Assembly: GCF_004366815.1 (NCBI RefSeq) | Contig: NZ_SORI01000001.1 | Coordinates: 124,001 to 188,000 of the forward strand | Length of the DNA stretch: 64,000 nucleotides | Source: Aminivibrio pyruvatiphilus | Lineage (GTDB): Bacteria > Synergistota > Synergistia > Synergistales > Aminobacteriaceae | Direction: 5' to 3' | Shown here: piece by piece, positions 25,644 through 33,987 of the stretch | Numbering within the stretch: the stretch's first letter is position 1 | How the letters are laid out: the number at the start of each line of letters is the position of its first letter | Translations under genes and position numbers: made by a program | Notes under the pieces: generated by a model | What the model saw: only the letters and a program-made list of their open reading frames with translations | What the model was told of the DNA's origin: nothing | The model's database searches: none

Positions 25644-26305
25644 AAATCCTGGTGATCAATCCCAACTCCGACAGGGCCTTCACGGAACTCATAGGGGAAG
25701 CGGCCCGGAAGGCCGCCTCGCCGGGAACGGACATCCTGTGCGAAAGCGCCCCCGGAGCACCCGCCTTCATCGAGACCTCCAGGGACGAGCTTCTCTGCGC
25801 TCCGGGGATGATGGAGCTCGTCAGCCGCCACGGTGATGCGGATGCCTTCGTGATCGCCTGCACCTGCGACCCCAACCTGGACGCGCTCAGAGAGATGGCC
25901 GCCGGTCCGGTGGTCGGGGCGGGGGAGAGCTCCATGCTCTTCGCCCTCCCCCTCGGCGCCCGTTTTTCGGTCATCCAGACCACCGAGGGATCGGTGCAGG
26001 CAAAGCGGGAACTCGTCCGGAAGTACGGTCTCCAGGACCGGTGCTCTTCCGTGAGGGCCATCCGGGAGCACGGGGAGGAGTCCCTCGAGGAGCGGCTTCT
26101 CGAGGCTGCCCGGCTTGCCAGGGACTGCGACGGGGCGGAGGTCATCACCCTGGGATGCGCGGGCCTCGCGGGCCTTGACACGAGGCTGCAGAAGGCCCTG
26201 GGCATACCGGTGATCGACGGGATCGCCGCCGGGGTCCGCCTGGCGGAGGCTCTTGCCGCCGGAGGCGCCTTTACCAGCAGGCGGGGAAAATACAAGGGAT
26301 CGTAA
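25640..26305 (+). CDS. Asp/Glu/hydantoin racemase family protein
   Basis: The 221-residue protein begins with ILVINPNSD, the typical start of hydantoin racemases. It has cysteines at the two catalytic positions: ACTCDPN (C74, C76) and LGCAGL near 174. Such enzymes invert the alpha-carbon of hydantoins or amino acids without a cofactor. The GTG start at 25640 overlaps the amidohydrolase stop (GTGA), so the two are coupled. Together with the following D-aminoacylase it suggests handling of D-configured N-substituted amino acids, which is inference. Confidence 0.82.
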   Translation: MKILVINPNSDRAFTELIGEAARKAASPGTDILCESAPGAPAFIETSRDELLCAPGMMELVSRHGDADAFVIACTCDPNLDALREMAAGPVVGAGESSMLFALPLGARFSVIQTTEGSVQAKRELVRKYGLQDRCSSVRAIREHGEESLEERLLEAARLARDCDGAEVITLGCAGLAGLDTRLQKALGIPVIDGIAAGVRLAEALAAGGAFTSRRGKYKGS

Positions 26306-26320
26306 ATTTCGAATCTGAAA

Positions 26321-26448
26321 CAGGGGGGAGCGTCCCCGGTGCTCGCTTGGGCCGCCGGCGCACATTGTCTTCCATGACAACTGCGCCTGAAACCGACGTC
26401 CCTGTCGGTTTCCCGGCCCGGGCGCAGCGCCCGGCGACTCTCCCTCTG
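26321..26448 (-). repeat. Dispersed foldback repeat, copy C (double-hairpin centre, inverted)
   Basis: Read on the minus strand, this 128-bp copy matches copy A almost throughout: left arm CAGAGGGAGAGTCGCCGGG, the GAAACCGACA/TGTCGGTTTC-type hairpin (here with ACGTCGG), the TTGTCA hairpin, then CCCAAGCGAGCACCGG and the closing arm. Relative to copy A there are scattered substitutions, including inside loops. It lies between the racemase gene and the D-aminoacylase gene. Confidence 0.85.
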
Positions 26449-26487
26449 TCGAGATGTGTTAATTTCTGACAGACCGGAGGAACGATC

Positions 26488-28077
26488 ATGTTTGACATTC
26501 TCATCACCGGAGCGCTTGTTGCCGACGGAACAGGCCGGGAGCTTTTCCGGGCCGACGCCGGCATCGTTGACGGGCGGATCGCCCGCATCGGGGCCGATCT
26601 CGGGGAGGCCGCCCGGGTCATCGACGGGACGGGGAAGGTTCTCTCCCCCGGATTCATCGACATGCACACCCACATGGACCTGGAGCTGCTCCGGGACCGG
26701 AAGCCCGACGCCAAGATCCGCCAGGGAGTCACCACGGATCTCCTGGGCCAGGACGGACTGGGAGCGGCGCCGGTTTCGCCGGCCAACAGGAAACTCCTTG
26801 CCGACATCCTCTCGGGACTGAACGGCGTCCTGGAGGACGAACAATGGACCTGGGGCTCCTTCGGGGAGTATCTCAACGCCCTTGAAGGGTGCGGCCTGCC
26901 GAACAACGCGGCCGTCCTCCTCAGCCAGGGCCCTGTCCGGATCGAAGCCATGGGCATGGACGAGCGGCCTGCGACGGCACGGGAACTGGACGTCCAGCGT
27001 TCCCTCATCAGGGAAGCCATGGAGGAAGGTGCCTTCGGCCTGTCTTCGGGGCTGATCTACCCGCCCTGCCCCTATGCCGGAATGGAAGAGCTGACGGAGC
27101 TGAATCGGGAAGTGGCCGCCTTCGACGGAATCTTCGTGGTCCACCAGAGGGACGAGGGATACCATCTTTCCCGCTCCTTCGACGAAATCTGCGAGATTTC
27201 CCGCCGCTCGGGGGTCCGGCTTCACGTCTCCCACCTCCAGGCGTACGGAAGGGTCAACTGGCCCATCATGGACGAGGTCCTTGCCAAGGCGGACGCCTTT
27301 CTGAAGGATGGGGGGAGCGTCACCTGGGACAGGTACCCCTACCTGGCAGGATGTACAACCCTCACGGCGGTTCTCCCCACCTGGACCTTCAACGAGGGAA
27401 CGAAAGCACTCATTTCCAATCTCACCGACCCGGCCTACAGGAAAAAAATACACGAGGAGTTCACCAAGGGACTCGACGTGTGGCACAACCGGCAGATTTC
27501 CGTGGGGTGGGAGAACATCATCGTCACGGCGGTGCATCTTGAAAGGAACCGGTGGATGGAGGGGCTCTCCTGTCAGGCCATTGCCGACCGGCAGGGAAAG
27601 AACCCCGTGGACGCCGTATGCGACCTCCTGGCTGAGGAAAAGCTCGCCGTGACCATGATCAGCTTCTACGGTTCCGAGGACGTGCTCCGGAAGGTGCTCT
27701 CCCATCCCTGCGCCACCGTGGGCAGCGACGGTATTTACGGAGGCCGTCCCCATCCGCGGCTCTACGGGTCCTATCCGCGGTTTCTCCGCCAGTATGTCCG
27801 GGAGAGCCGCACCTTCACCCTGGAGGAGGCGGTGCGGAAGATTACGTCCTTCCCCGCGAAGATTCTGGGCCTCGGTGACCGGGGAACGGTGGAGGAGGGA
27901 AAATGGGCCGACCTGGTGCTCTTCGACCCCGATACCGTGGGCGACAGGTCGACCTACGAGGAGCCGGAACTGTACCCGGAGGGAATCTGCTCGGTCCTTG
28001 TCAACGGCGTGGAGGTGGCCGGGGCTGATGGCACCACCGGGAAAATGCCCGGCAAAGTCCTCAGGAAAGGGCGCTGA
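26488..28077 (+). CDS. D-aminoacylase (N-acyl-D-amino-acid deacylase) family
   Basis: The 529-residue amidohydrolase has HTH at 60-62, a SQGPVR region near 150, metal-ligand histidines at VSHLQ near 249, and the family-specific SDGIYGGRPHPRLYG block near 413, with the catalytic aspartate in SDG. Members remove acyl or related groups from N-substituted D-amino acids; some act on dipeptides or creatinine-like substrates. It has its own GGAGG site and is separated from the racemase gene by foldback repeat copy C. A promoter for the TAXI transporter begins 48 bases after its stop, which suggests the released amino acid or acid may be a transported compound. Confidence 0.86.
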   Translation: MFDILITGALVADGTGRELFRADAGIVDGRIARIGADLGEAARVIDGTGKVLSPGFIDMHTHMDLELLRDRKPDAKIRQGVTTDLLGQDGLGAAPVSPANRKLLADILSGLNGVLEDEQWTWGSFGEYLNALEGCGLPNNAAVLLSQGPVRIEAMGMDERPATARELDVQRSLIREAMEEGAFGLSSGLIYPPCPYAGMEELTELNREVAAFDGIFVVHQRDEGYHLSRSFDEICEISRRSGVRLHVSHLQAYGRVNWPIMDEVLAKADAFLKDGGSVTWDRYPYLAGCTTLTAVLPTWTFNEGTKALISNLTDPAYRKKIHEEFTKGLDVWHNRQISVGWENIIVTAVHLERNRWMEGLSCQAIADRQGKNPVDAVCDLLAEEKLAVTMISFYGSEDVLRKVLSHPCATVGSDGIYGGRPHPRLYGSYPRFLRQYVRESRTFTLEEAVRKITSFPAKILGLGDRGTVEEGKWADLVLFDPDTVGDRSTYEEPELYPEGICSVLVNGVEVAGADGTTGKMPGKVLRKGR

Positions 28078-28124
28078 CCCGGCGGGAAAACGGGGCAGTT
28101 TCTGGAGTATACCGTGTACATGGT

Positions 28125-28153
28125 TGACGAAACTGCCAAAACAACATACGATT
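28125..28153 (+). promoter_or_regulatory. Promoter of the first TRAP-TAXI operon
   Basis: TTGACG (28125-28130), a 17-base spacer and TACGAT (28148-28153), 39 bases before the ATG at 28192. GGAGGGG lies at 28181-28187. Confidence 0.7.
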
Positions 28154-28191
28154 GACCGGGAAACACATATATTCGATCAGGAGGGGATTCT

Positions 28192-29151
28192 ATGAAAAAG
28201 GGTATCAGGGTACTCGCGTTGTTCGGACTCGCAGTGATCTTCACCGCCTCCGCGGCATTTGCCGCTCCCCAGCAGCTCACCATGGGCACCGGGGGAACGG
28301 CGGGCACGTACTACCCGTTCGGCGGCGCCATGTCGCAGATCATCAGCGACAACTCGAACGGCACGGTGAACATCACCGCCCAGTCCACCGGAGCCTCCAT
28401 CGAGAACATCAACCTCCTCGCCGCCGGCGACGTGGACCTCATCATCGTCCAGAACGACCTTTCCGACTACGCAGTCAACGGCACTGAATTCTTCAAGGAC
28501 AGGAAGATCGGCAACCTCACCGCCATCGCCCGTCTCTATCCCGAGACCATCCACGTGGTCGCCTCCAAGGCCAGCGGCATCAAGACCTTCGCCGACTTCA
28601 AGGGCAAAAACATTTCCGTCGGCGCCCCCGGAAGCGGGAACGAAGCCAACGCCCGGCAGATCTTCGACGTTTACGGCCTCACGTACGACGACATCAAGCC
28701 CCATTTCATCTCCTACGCCGAGACAACTGACCACTTCAAGGACCGCCTTGTGGATGCCTTCCTTTACACCACGGGAACGCCCAATCCGTCCATCCAGGAC
28801 ATCAGCACCCTCCAGGACATCGTTTTCGTTCCCATCGACGGTGAGATGAGGAACAAGCTCATCGAAAAGTACCCCTTCTTCGCCAAGGACGTACTCCCCG
28901 GAAAGACCTACCGCGGACAGGACGAACCCGTGGAGACCGTCGCCGTCCAGGCGATCCTCGCCGCCCGCAAGGAACTCTCCGAGGAAGTCGTCTACACCAT
29001 CACCAAGGCCCTCTTCTCCAATCTTGAGGCCCTGGGGAACGCCCACCACAAGGGCAAGAGCGTGAAGATCAGCCAGGCTCTCGACGGAATTTCCGTTCCG
29101 GTGCATCCGGGAGCGGTCAAGTTCTACAAAGAAGTCGGGCTGATGAAGTAA
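28192..29151 (+). CDS. TRAP-TAXI solute-binding protein 1
   Basis: The 319-residue protein has a clear Sec signal peptide (1-24, cleavage after AFA). The mature part begins with QLTMGTGGTAGTYYPFGG, the TAXI-family N-terminus, and continues with STGASIENINLL and APGSGNEANA. These periplasmic proteins deliver carboxylates such as glutamate-like acids to fused TRAP permeases; the ligand here is unknown. It has its own promoter. A terminator directly after it probably makes the binding protein more abundant than the permease. Confidence 0.93.
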   Translation: MKKGIRVLALFGLAVIFTASAAFAAPQQLTMGTGGTAGTYYPFGGAMSQIISDNSNGTVNITAQSTGASIENINLLAAGDVDLIIVQNDLSDYAVNGTEFFKDRKIGNLTAIARLYPETIHVVASKASGIKTFADFKGKNISVGAPGSGNEANARQIFDVYGLTYDDIKPHFISYAETTDHFKDRLVDAFLYTTGTPNPSIQDISTLQDIVFVPIDGEMRNKLIEKYPFFAKDVLPGKTYRGQDEPVETVAVQAILAARKELSEEVVYTITKALFSNLEALGNAHHKGKSVKISQALDGISVPVHPGAVKFYKEVGLMK

Positions 29152-29168
29152 CCGATAGTCCTTTAGCC

Positions 29169-29207
29169 GGGAGGCCTTCTCCGGAAGGCCTCCCTTCGCT
29201 CTTTTTT
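29169..29207 (+). terminator. Attenuating terminator between TAXI binding protein and permease genes
   Basis: GGGAGGCCTTC (29169-29179) and GAAGGCCTCCC (29184-29194) form a perfect 11-bp stem with a TCCG loop, followed by TTCGC and a CTTTTTT tail ending at 29207. It lies inside an operon, so partial read-through is expected. Confidence 0.82.
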
Positions 29208-29229
29208 GCAGGAGGAGGGTGTGTGAACC

Positions 29230-29715
29230 CTGAACGGAAAGCACCTCGTACTTATTCCTCTCGTCCTCTTCTTCACCGTTCTGTTCTGTTCCCCGGTTCA
29301 TTTTCTCACACTCCGAGACGGCGACGGCTCAGGCCTCGCCCGCTACAGCCTGAGAGGCGGAGAGGAGTTTGCCGTCCGCTACATCCATTCCGTGCAGAAG
29401 ACTCCCGTCATCGAAGTGTTCCGCCTTGATTTCCGGCAGGGCATCGAGCTGAGAGAGACGGTGTACCATGATTTCGGCGCCGGCCTGCCGTTTCTCGTGG
29501 AAGAGGGGGCGGTATTTTCGAGCGGGAACGGGAAATACAGGATTTCGGGCATACGCAGATCCCTCGGAGATATCGTGTTTCGCGTGGGACGCTTCGCGGA
29601 CTACCAGCTCCTGATCAGGGGGAGGGAAATTCCCTTCACGAATTTTGAAAAACCGGGCCGGTCTCTTCGATTTTCCGGCGAGAGGCGCCCTTATCTGCTT
29701 TCATTTTTTTACTGA
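29230..29715 (+). CDS. DUF1850 family small membrane protein, probable CTG start
   Basis: The protein (about 161 residues) has an N-terminal hydrophobic segment (residues 5-20) and the DUF1850 features YIHSVQKTPV (near 50) and DFGAGLPF. DUF1850 proteins are encoded next to fused TAXI permeases, but their role is unknown. No ATG, GTG or TTG gives a full-length frame: a GTG at 29221 is followed at once by a stop, and the next ATG-type start (29392) would remove the membrane anchor. GGAGGAGGG at 29211-29219 stands 10 bases before CTG at 29230, the only suitable start. The alternative is a truncated 107-residue protein. Confidence 0.7.
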   Translation: MNGKHLVLIPLVLFFTVLFCSPVHFLTLRDGDGSGLARYSLRGGEEFAVRYIHSVQKTPVIEVFRLDFRQGIELRETVYHDFGAGLPFLVEEGAVFSSGNGKYRISGIRRSLGDIVFRVGRFADYQLLIRGREIPFTNFEKPGRSLRFSGERRPYLLSFFY

Positions 29716-29738
29716 TTGATTTCTGAGGAGGAACGGTC

Positions 29739-31721
29739 ATGGTGGAAAACAACGAGATCAAACCGCAGGAGGACATTCTGGATTCTTCGGCGGCGGAAAA
29801 GGCATCTGAAACCATAGACGTGGAGAAGATCCTTGAGAAATACGACAGGGAGTCGGCAAGCAGAACTCTCAGCACCTTCTGGCAGAACGTGGTGCGGTTT
29901 GTCTGCATCGCTTTTTCTCTCTTTCAGCTCTACACGGCCGCCTTCGGCGTTTTCGAGGCCCAGATCCAGCGGGCCATCCACCTCGGCTTCGCCCTGGTGC
30001 TCGTGTACCTGCTCTATCCCGCCCGCCTGAGCAAGCGCAAGGAAGGGGTCAAATGGCTGGACGTCCTTTTCGCCCTTCTCGGTCTTGCCGTGGGAGCATA
30101 CGTCGTGGTGGAGTATACCGACCTCATGATGCGGGCCGGTCTTCCCACCACGGGTGACATCGTCTTCGGCGCGCTGTGTATTCTTCTCGTTCTGGAAGCT
30201 TCCCGGAGAGTTGTGGGTATACCCATCACCATTGTGGCCATGTTCTTCCTGGCCTACGCCTACTGGGGGCCCTATTTCCCGGGAATGTTCGCCCACAGGG
30301 GCTTTTCCTACACCAGGATCATCACCCATATGTATGTCACCACCGAAGGCATCCTGGGCATGCCCGTGGGTGTGGCAGCAACCTTCGTCTACATGTTTAT
30401 CCTCTTCGGGGCCTTCCTTCACAAGACAGGCCTCGGCAAGTTCTTCATCGACCTGGCCCTTGCCGCAACAGGGCACAGGATCGGCGGCCCCGCCAAGGTG
30501 GCCGTCCTTGCGAGCGGCTTCTTCGGCACCATCTCGGGAAGCTCCGTGGCCAACACGGTGACCACGGGAACCTTCACCATCCCCCTGATGAAGAGCATCG
30601 GCTACAAGCCTGAGTTCGCCGGCGCCGTGGAAGCGGCGGCCTCCACCGGCGGCCAGCTCATGCCTCCCATCATGGGCGCCGCGGCCTTCGTCATGTCCCA
30701 GTTCATCGGCATCGCCTACATCGAGATCGCCATAGCCGCTGCCCTGCCCGCGCTGCTGTACTACCTCGCGGTGGGTTTCATGGTCCACATGGAGGCCAAG
30801 AGGCTGGGGCTCCAGGGCATTCCGAAGGACAGGCTCCCCAACCTGAAGAAGGTCCTCTCCGAAGGCTGGCATCTTCTCCTTCCCCTGTTTGTGATCGTTT
30901 ACCTTCTGGTGAAGGGCTACACCCCCCTCCGGGCGGCCCTGGTCTGCATCGTCGTCACCGTGGCCATTGCCATGATGAAGAAAAGCACCCGCCTGAACGT
31001 GAAGGATATTCTGGACGCCCTCGAGAGCGGCGCCCGGTCCGCCATAGGCGTGTCTGCCGCCTGCGCCTGCGCCGGCATCATCATCGGCGTCGTCACTCTC
31101 ACCGGCGTGGGCCTGAAGATCGCCAACGGCATCGTGGTGCTCTCGGGAGGCAGCTTCTTCCTCACCCTCTTCCTCACCATGATCGCTTCCATCATTCTGG
31201 GCATGGGCCTTCCCACCACGGCGAAGTACATCGTCCTCGCCTCCATGGCGGCCCCGGCCATCATGAAGTTCGGCGTGCCGATCATGGCGGCCCACCTGTT
31301 CATCTTCTACTTCGGCATCGTGGCGGACCTGACGCCTCCCGTGGCCCTCGTCTCCTACGCTGCCGCGGGCATAGCCCAGTCAAACCCCATGAAAACAGGA
31401 TTTACGGGCCTCCGTCTCGCCATGGCCGGTTTCCTCATCCCCTATATCTTCGTCTACAATCCGGGCATCCTGCTCATCGACACCACACCCCTCGACGTGG
31501 TGCTTATCGCGGCGACCTCCATCTTGGGAGCCTTTTCCCTTGCCCTGGCAGGTTCCGGGTTCTGGATGCGGCCTCTGAACATCATCGAGCGGCTGGTACT
31601 CTTCGGTTCGGCCATCTCCCTCATCTTCCCCGGAACACTCACCGACATCGGCGGCGCAGTGGTTCTCGCCGGAATCTGGTTCCTCCAGAAGCAGGGCCTG
31701 AAGCGGGACGCGCTGAAATAG
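29739..31721 (+). CDS. TRAP-TAXI fused permease 1 (4TM/12TM)
   Basis: The 660-residue protein fuses the small (DctQ-like, about 40-190) and large (DctM-like, 200-640) TRAP permease units, as usual in the TAXI class. Conserved glycine-rich stretches include GTISGSSVANTVTTG and GQLMPPIMGAAAF near 270-315 and LGMGLPTTAKYI near 490. A hydrophilic N-terminal extension of about 40 residues faces the cytosol. AGGAGGA precedes the ATG. It works with the binding protein and DUF1850 protein upstream. A strong terminator ends the operon. Confidence 0.94.
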   Translation: MVENNEIKPQEDILDSSAAEKASETIDVEKILEKYDRESASRTLSTFWQNVVRFVCIAFSLFQLYTAAFGVFEAQIQRAIHLGFALVLVYLLYPARLSKRKEGVKWLDVLFALLGLAVGAYVVVEYTDLMMRAGLPTTGDIVFGALCILLVLEASRRVVGIPITIVAMFFLAYAYWGPYFPGMFAHRGFSYTRIITHMYVTTEGILGMPVGVAATFVYMFILFGAFLHKTGLGKFFIDLALAATGHRIGGPAKVAVLASGFFGTISGSSVANTVTTGTFTIPLMKSIGYKPEFAGAVEAAASTGGQLMPPIMGAAAFVMSQFIGIAYIEIAIAAALPALLYYLAVGFMVHMEAKRLGLQGIPKDRLPNLKKVLSEGWHLLLPLFVIVYLLVKGYTPLRAALVCIVVTVAIAMMKKSTRLNVKDILDALESGARSAIGVSAACACAGIIIGVVTLTGVGLKIANGIVVLSGGSFFLTLFLTMIASIILGMGLPTTAKYIVLASMAAPAIMKFGVPIMAAHLFIFYFGIVADLTPPVALVSYAAAGIAQSNPMKTGFTGLRLAMAGFLIPYIFVYNPGILLIDTTPLDVVLIAATSILGAFSLALAGSGFWMRPLNIIERLVLFGSAISLIFPGTLTDIGGAVVLAGIWFLQKQGLKRDALK

Positions 31722-31776
31722 GCCGGATTTCCAGGGTACCGGAATATTTCTGTGTAAAAGAGACCTTCCGAGTCCC

Positions 31777-31816
31777 AAAAGACTCCCCATCCCCTTGTCG
31801 GGGTGGGGAGTCTTTT
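31777..31816 (+). terminator. Intrinsic terminator of the first TAXI operon
   Basis: AAAAGACTCCCCATCCCC (31777-31794) pairs with GGGGTGGGGAGTCTTTT (31800-31816) apart from one bulged base. The stem ends in TTTT. Confidence 0.85.
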
Positions 31817-31850
31817 ATCCCGCACCCGACCCATGAATACATTATACATT

Positions 31851-31879
31851 TTGCTTTTCCCGGAGGGTACGTATAGAAT
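31851..31879 (+). promoter_or_regulatory. Promoter of the second TRAP-TAXI operon
   Basis: TTGCTT (31851-31856), a 17-base spacer and TAGAAT (31874-31879). The surrounding 80 bases are strikingly AT-rich for this genome. The ATG follows at 31946 behind GGAGGG. Confidence 0.55.
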
Positions 31880-31945
31880 ATATTATGCATCTAATATAAG
31901 GGGCACTGTGTCAACATTTTTAAACACCACTTTGGAGGGAATTGA

Positions 31946-33901
31946 ATGGCAAGGGAATTCGGCGTTACCGAGTGCGAACCGGCAACCCAGGGAGAGGCGG
32001 TCCTGAGGAAAGCCACCAAGGAGTGCGGCTACAGGACGGAGATGGCTCCTTTCTGGACTACGGCGATTATCGTTCTGTCCTGTGTTTTCATCCTGTACCA
32101 CCTGATCACCTCGAGGTTCGGCATGCCGCCCATGTTCAAGCACAGGGCCATTCACCTCGGCTTCATCCTGTGCCTGGTGTGGATGTACTACCCCGCCTCG
32201 AAACGGTCGGTCCAGTCAAGACCAAGCGCCGTGGACATGGTACTTATCGTAGCTTCAATTGCTGTATGCGGCTATACGGTCTTCAACGTGGACGCTTTTG
32301 CCCTTCGCGGAGGAGTGGCCCTCCAGCGGGACTACTACTTCGGCGCCGTGGCGATCCTCCTTGTCCTGGAGGCCTGCCGGAGGGTCGCGGGGAAGGGACT
32401 GCTCATCCTGGCCATCGTCTTCCTTCTCTACGCCCTTTTCGGCCGGTACATTCCGGGGGTTCTATCCCACAGGGGATACACCATCCAGAGGGTGATCTAC
32501 CAGATGTACCTCACCACCGAAGGCATTTACGGCCTTCCCATCGGTATTGCCGCCACCTACCTCGTCCTGTTCATCGTCTTCTCGTCCTTCCTTGAAAAGA
32601 GCGGTCTCGGCACCCTGTTCAACGACGTTTCCCTTGCCCTCGGCGGGCGGCTCGTGGGCGGCCCAGCCAAGGTTGCCGTCATAGGCAGCGGTCTTGTGGG
32701 CATGATCAGCGGCAGCGCGGCCACCAACGTGGCCACGTCGGGAGCCTTCACCATACCGTTGATGAAGAAGATAGGATACAAGCCCTACTTCGCCGGGGCC
32801 ATCGAAGCCGCCGCCTCCACGGGCGGCCAGATCATGCCCCCCATCATGGGCACCGGTGCCTTCATCATGGCGGAATTCCTCGGCATCCCATACATCTCCA
32901 TAGCGGCGGCCGCCATCATCCCCGCAGTCCTGTATTTCGCGGCGGTCTATTTTCAGGTTGACCTCAGGGCCCGAAAGATCGGCCTGACGGGCATGGCGAA
33001 GGAAGACATCCCCGATGTGAAGAAGACTATTCTCCGGTATGGGCACATGTTCCTCCCCATCATCATCCTCGTGGTCCTGCTCATGCAGCATTTCACACCG
33101 CTCTACGCCGCATTTTATTCGATCCTCGTGACCTGGGTCCTTTCCTTCCTCAGGAAAGAAACCCGCATGGGAGTCGACAAGCTCATTCCTCTCGCGGTTT
33201 CATCAGCCAGATCATGCCTGAGCCTCAGCGTGGCCATGGCCAATGCCGGCTTCGTGGTGGCCGTTCTGTCCATGACGGGAATCGGCATCATCCTTGCCGA
33301 CAACATAGTCGCCCTTTCCCACGGAAGCCTCTTCGTCACCCTGGTGCTCTGCATGGTGGTCTCCATCGTCCTCGGCATGGGACTTCCCACGAGCGCCTGC
33401 TATATCATCGCCGCCACCATCGCCGTGCCGATTCTCCATGAGATGCAGGTACCCGGTCTCCAGGCCCACTTCTTTGTCTTCTACTTTGCCTGCCTCTCCA
33501 CGGTGACCCCGCCGGTTGCCCTGGCTTCCTACGTGGCGGCGGGCATGTCCGGCGCGGGGACCAACGAAGTCGGCTGGGCCGCCTTCAAACTTGCCCTTGC
33601 CGGTTTCATCGTGCCCTTCTTCTTCATCTACGCCCCTGCCATCCTGCTTGTCGCCGACAGTGCGGCGGTTATCGCCTGGGCGGCCATATCCGGCCTTATG
33701 GGTGCGGCACTTCTCTCGGTGGCGGTGGAGGGATTCCTTTTCATTCCCCTGCCGTGGATACTCAGGGTTCTGTTCTTCGGAGCCGCCCTGTCGCTCATCG
33801 CTCCCGGAGTGCATTCTGACTTGATCGGCTTTGGTCTTACCGCAGCAGCTTTTGCCGGGACGTTGTTCCTGAGGAAAAGGGAGGTGAGCCGCAGGGAATA
33901 G
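31946..33901 (+). CDS. TRAP-TAXI fused permease 2 (4TM/12TM)
   Basis: The 651-residue protein is a paralogue of fused permease 1, with the same elements (GMISGSAATNVATSG, GQIMPPIMGTGAF, LGMGLPTSACYI) but clearly different sequence in the first 100 residues and the C-terminal tail. Its binding-protein gene follows instead of preceding it, and no DUF1850 gene is associated. Two adjacent TAXI systems of different gene order suggest separate acquisition or a different ligand, rather than a recent tandem duplication. Confidence 0.94.
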   Translation: MAREFGVTECEPATQGEAVLRKATKECGYRTEMAPFWTTAIIVLSCVFILYHLITSRFGMPPMFKHRAIHLGFILCLVWMYYPASKRSVQSRPSAVDMVLIVASIAVCGYTVFNVDAFALRGGVALQRDYYFGAVAILLVLEACRRVAGKGLLILAIVFLLYALFGRYIPGVLSHRGYTIQRVIYQMYLTTEGIYGLPIGIAATYLVLFIVFSSFLEKSGLGTLFNDVSLALGGRLVGGPAKVAVIGSGLVGMISGSAATNVATSGAFTIPLMKKIGYKPYFAGAIEAAASTGGQIMPPIMGTGAFIMAEFLGIPYISIAAAAIIPAVLYFAAVYFQVDLRARKIGLTGMAKEDIPDVKKTILRYGHMFLPIIILVVLLMQHFTPLYAAFYSILVTWVLSFLRKETRMGVDKLIPLAVSSARSCLSLSVAMANAGFVVAVLSMTGIGIILADNIVALSHGSLFVTLVLCMVVSIVLGMGLPTSACYIIAATIAVPILHEMQVPGLQAHFFVFYFACLSTVTPPVALASYVAAGMSGAGTNEVGWAAFKLALAGFIVPFFFIYAPAILLVADSAAVIAWAAISGLMGAALLSVAVEGFLFIPLPWILRVLFFGAALSLIAPGVHSDLIGFGLTAAAFAGTLFLRKREVSRRE

Positions 33902-33987
33902 AAATGAGCAGATCTGCGGAGCCTGTCGTTGCAAATTCGTGGGAAAATACCACAAAAGAGGGCTGCGGCCCAAAAGGAGGAGAAGAC

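Noticed and set aside
25633-27753. 706-codon minus-strand open frame opposite racemase and D-aminoacylase genes
   Set aside because: It runs through two well-supported plus-strand genes and foldback copy C, with no ribosome site or recognisable domain.
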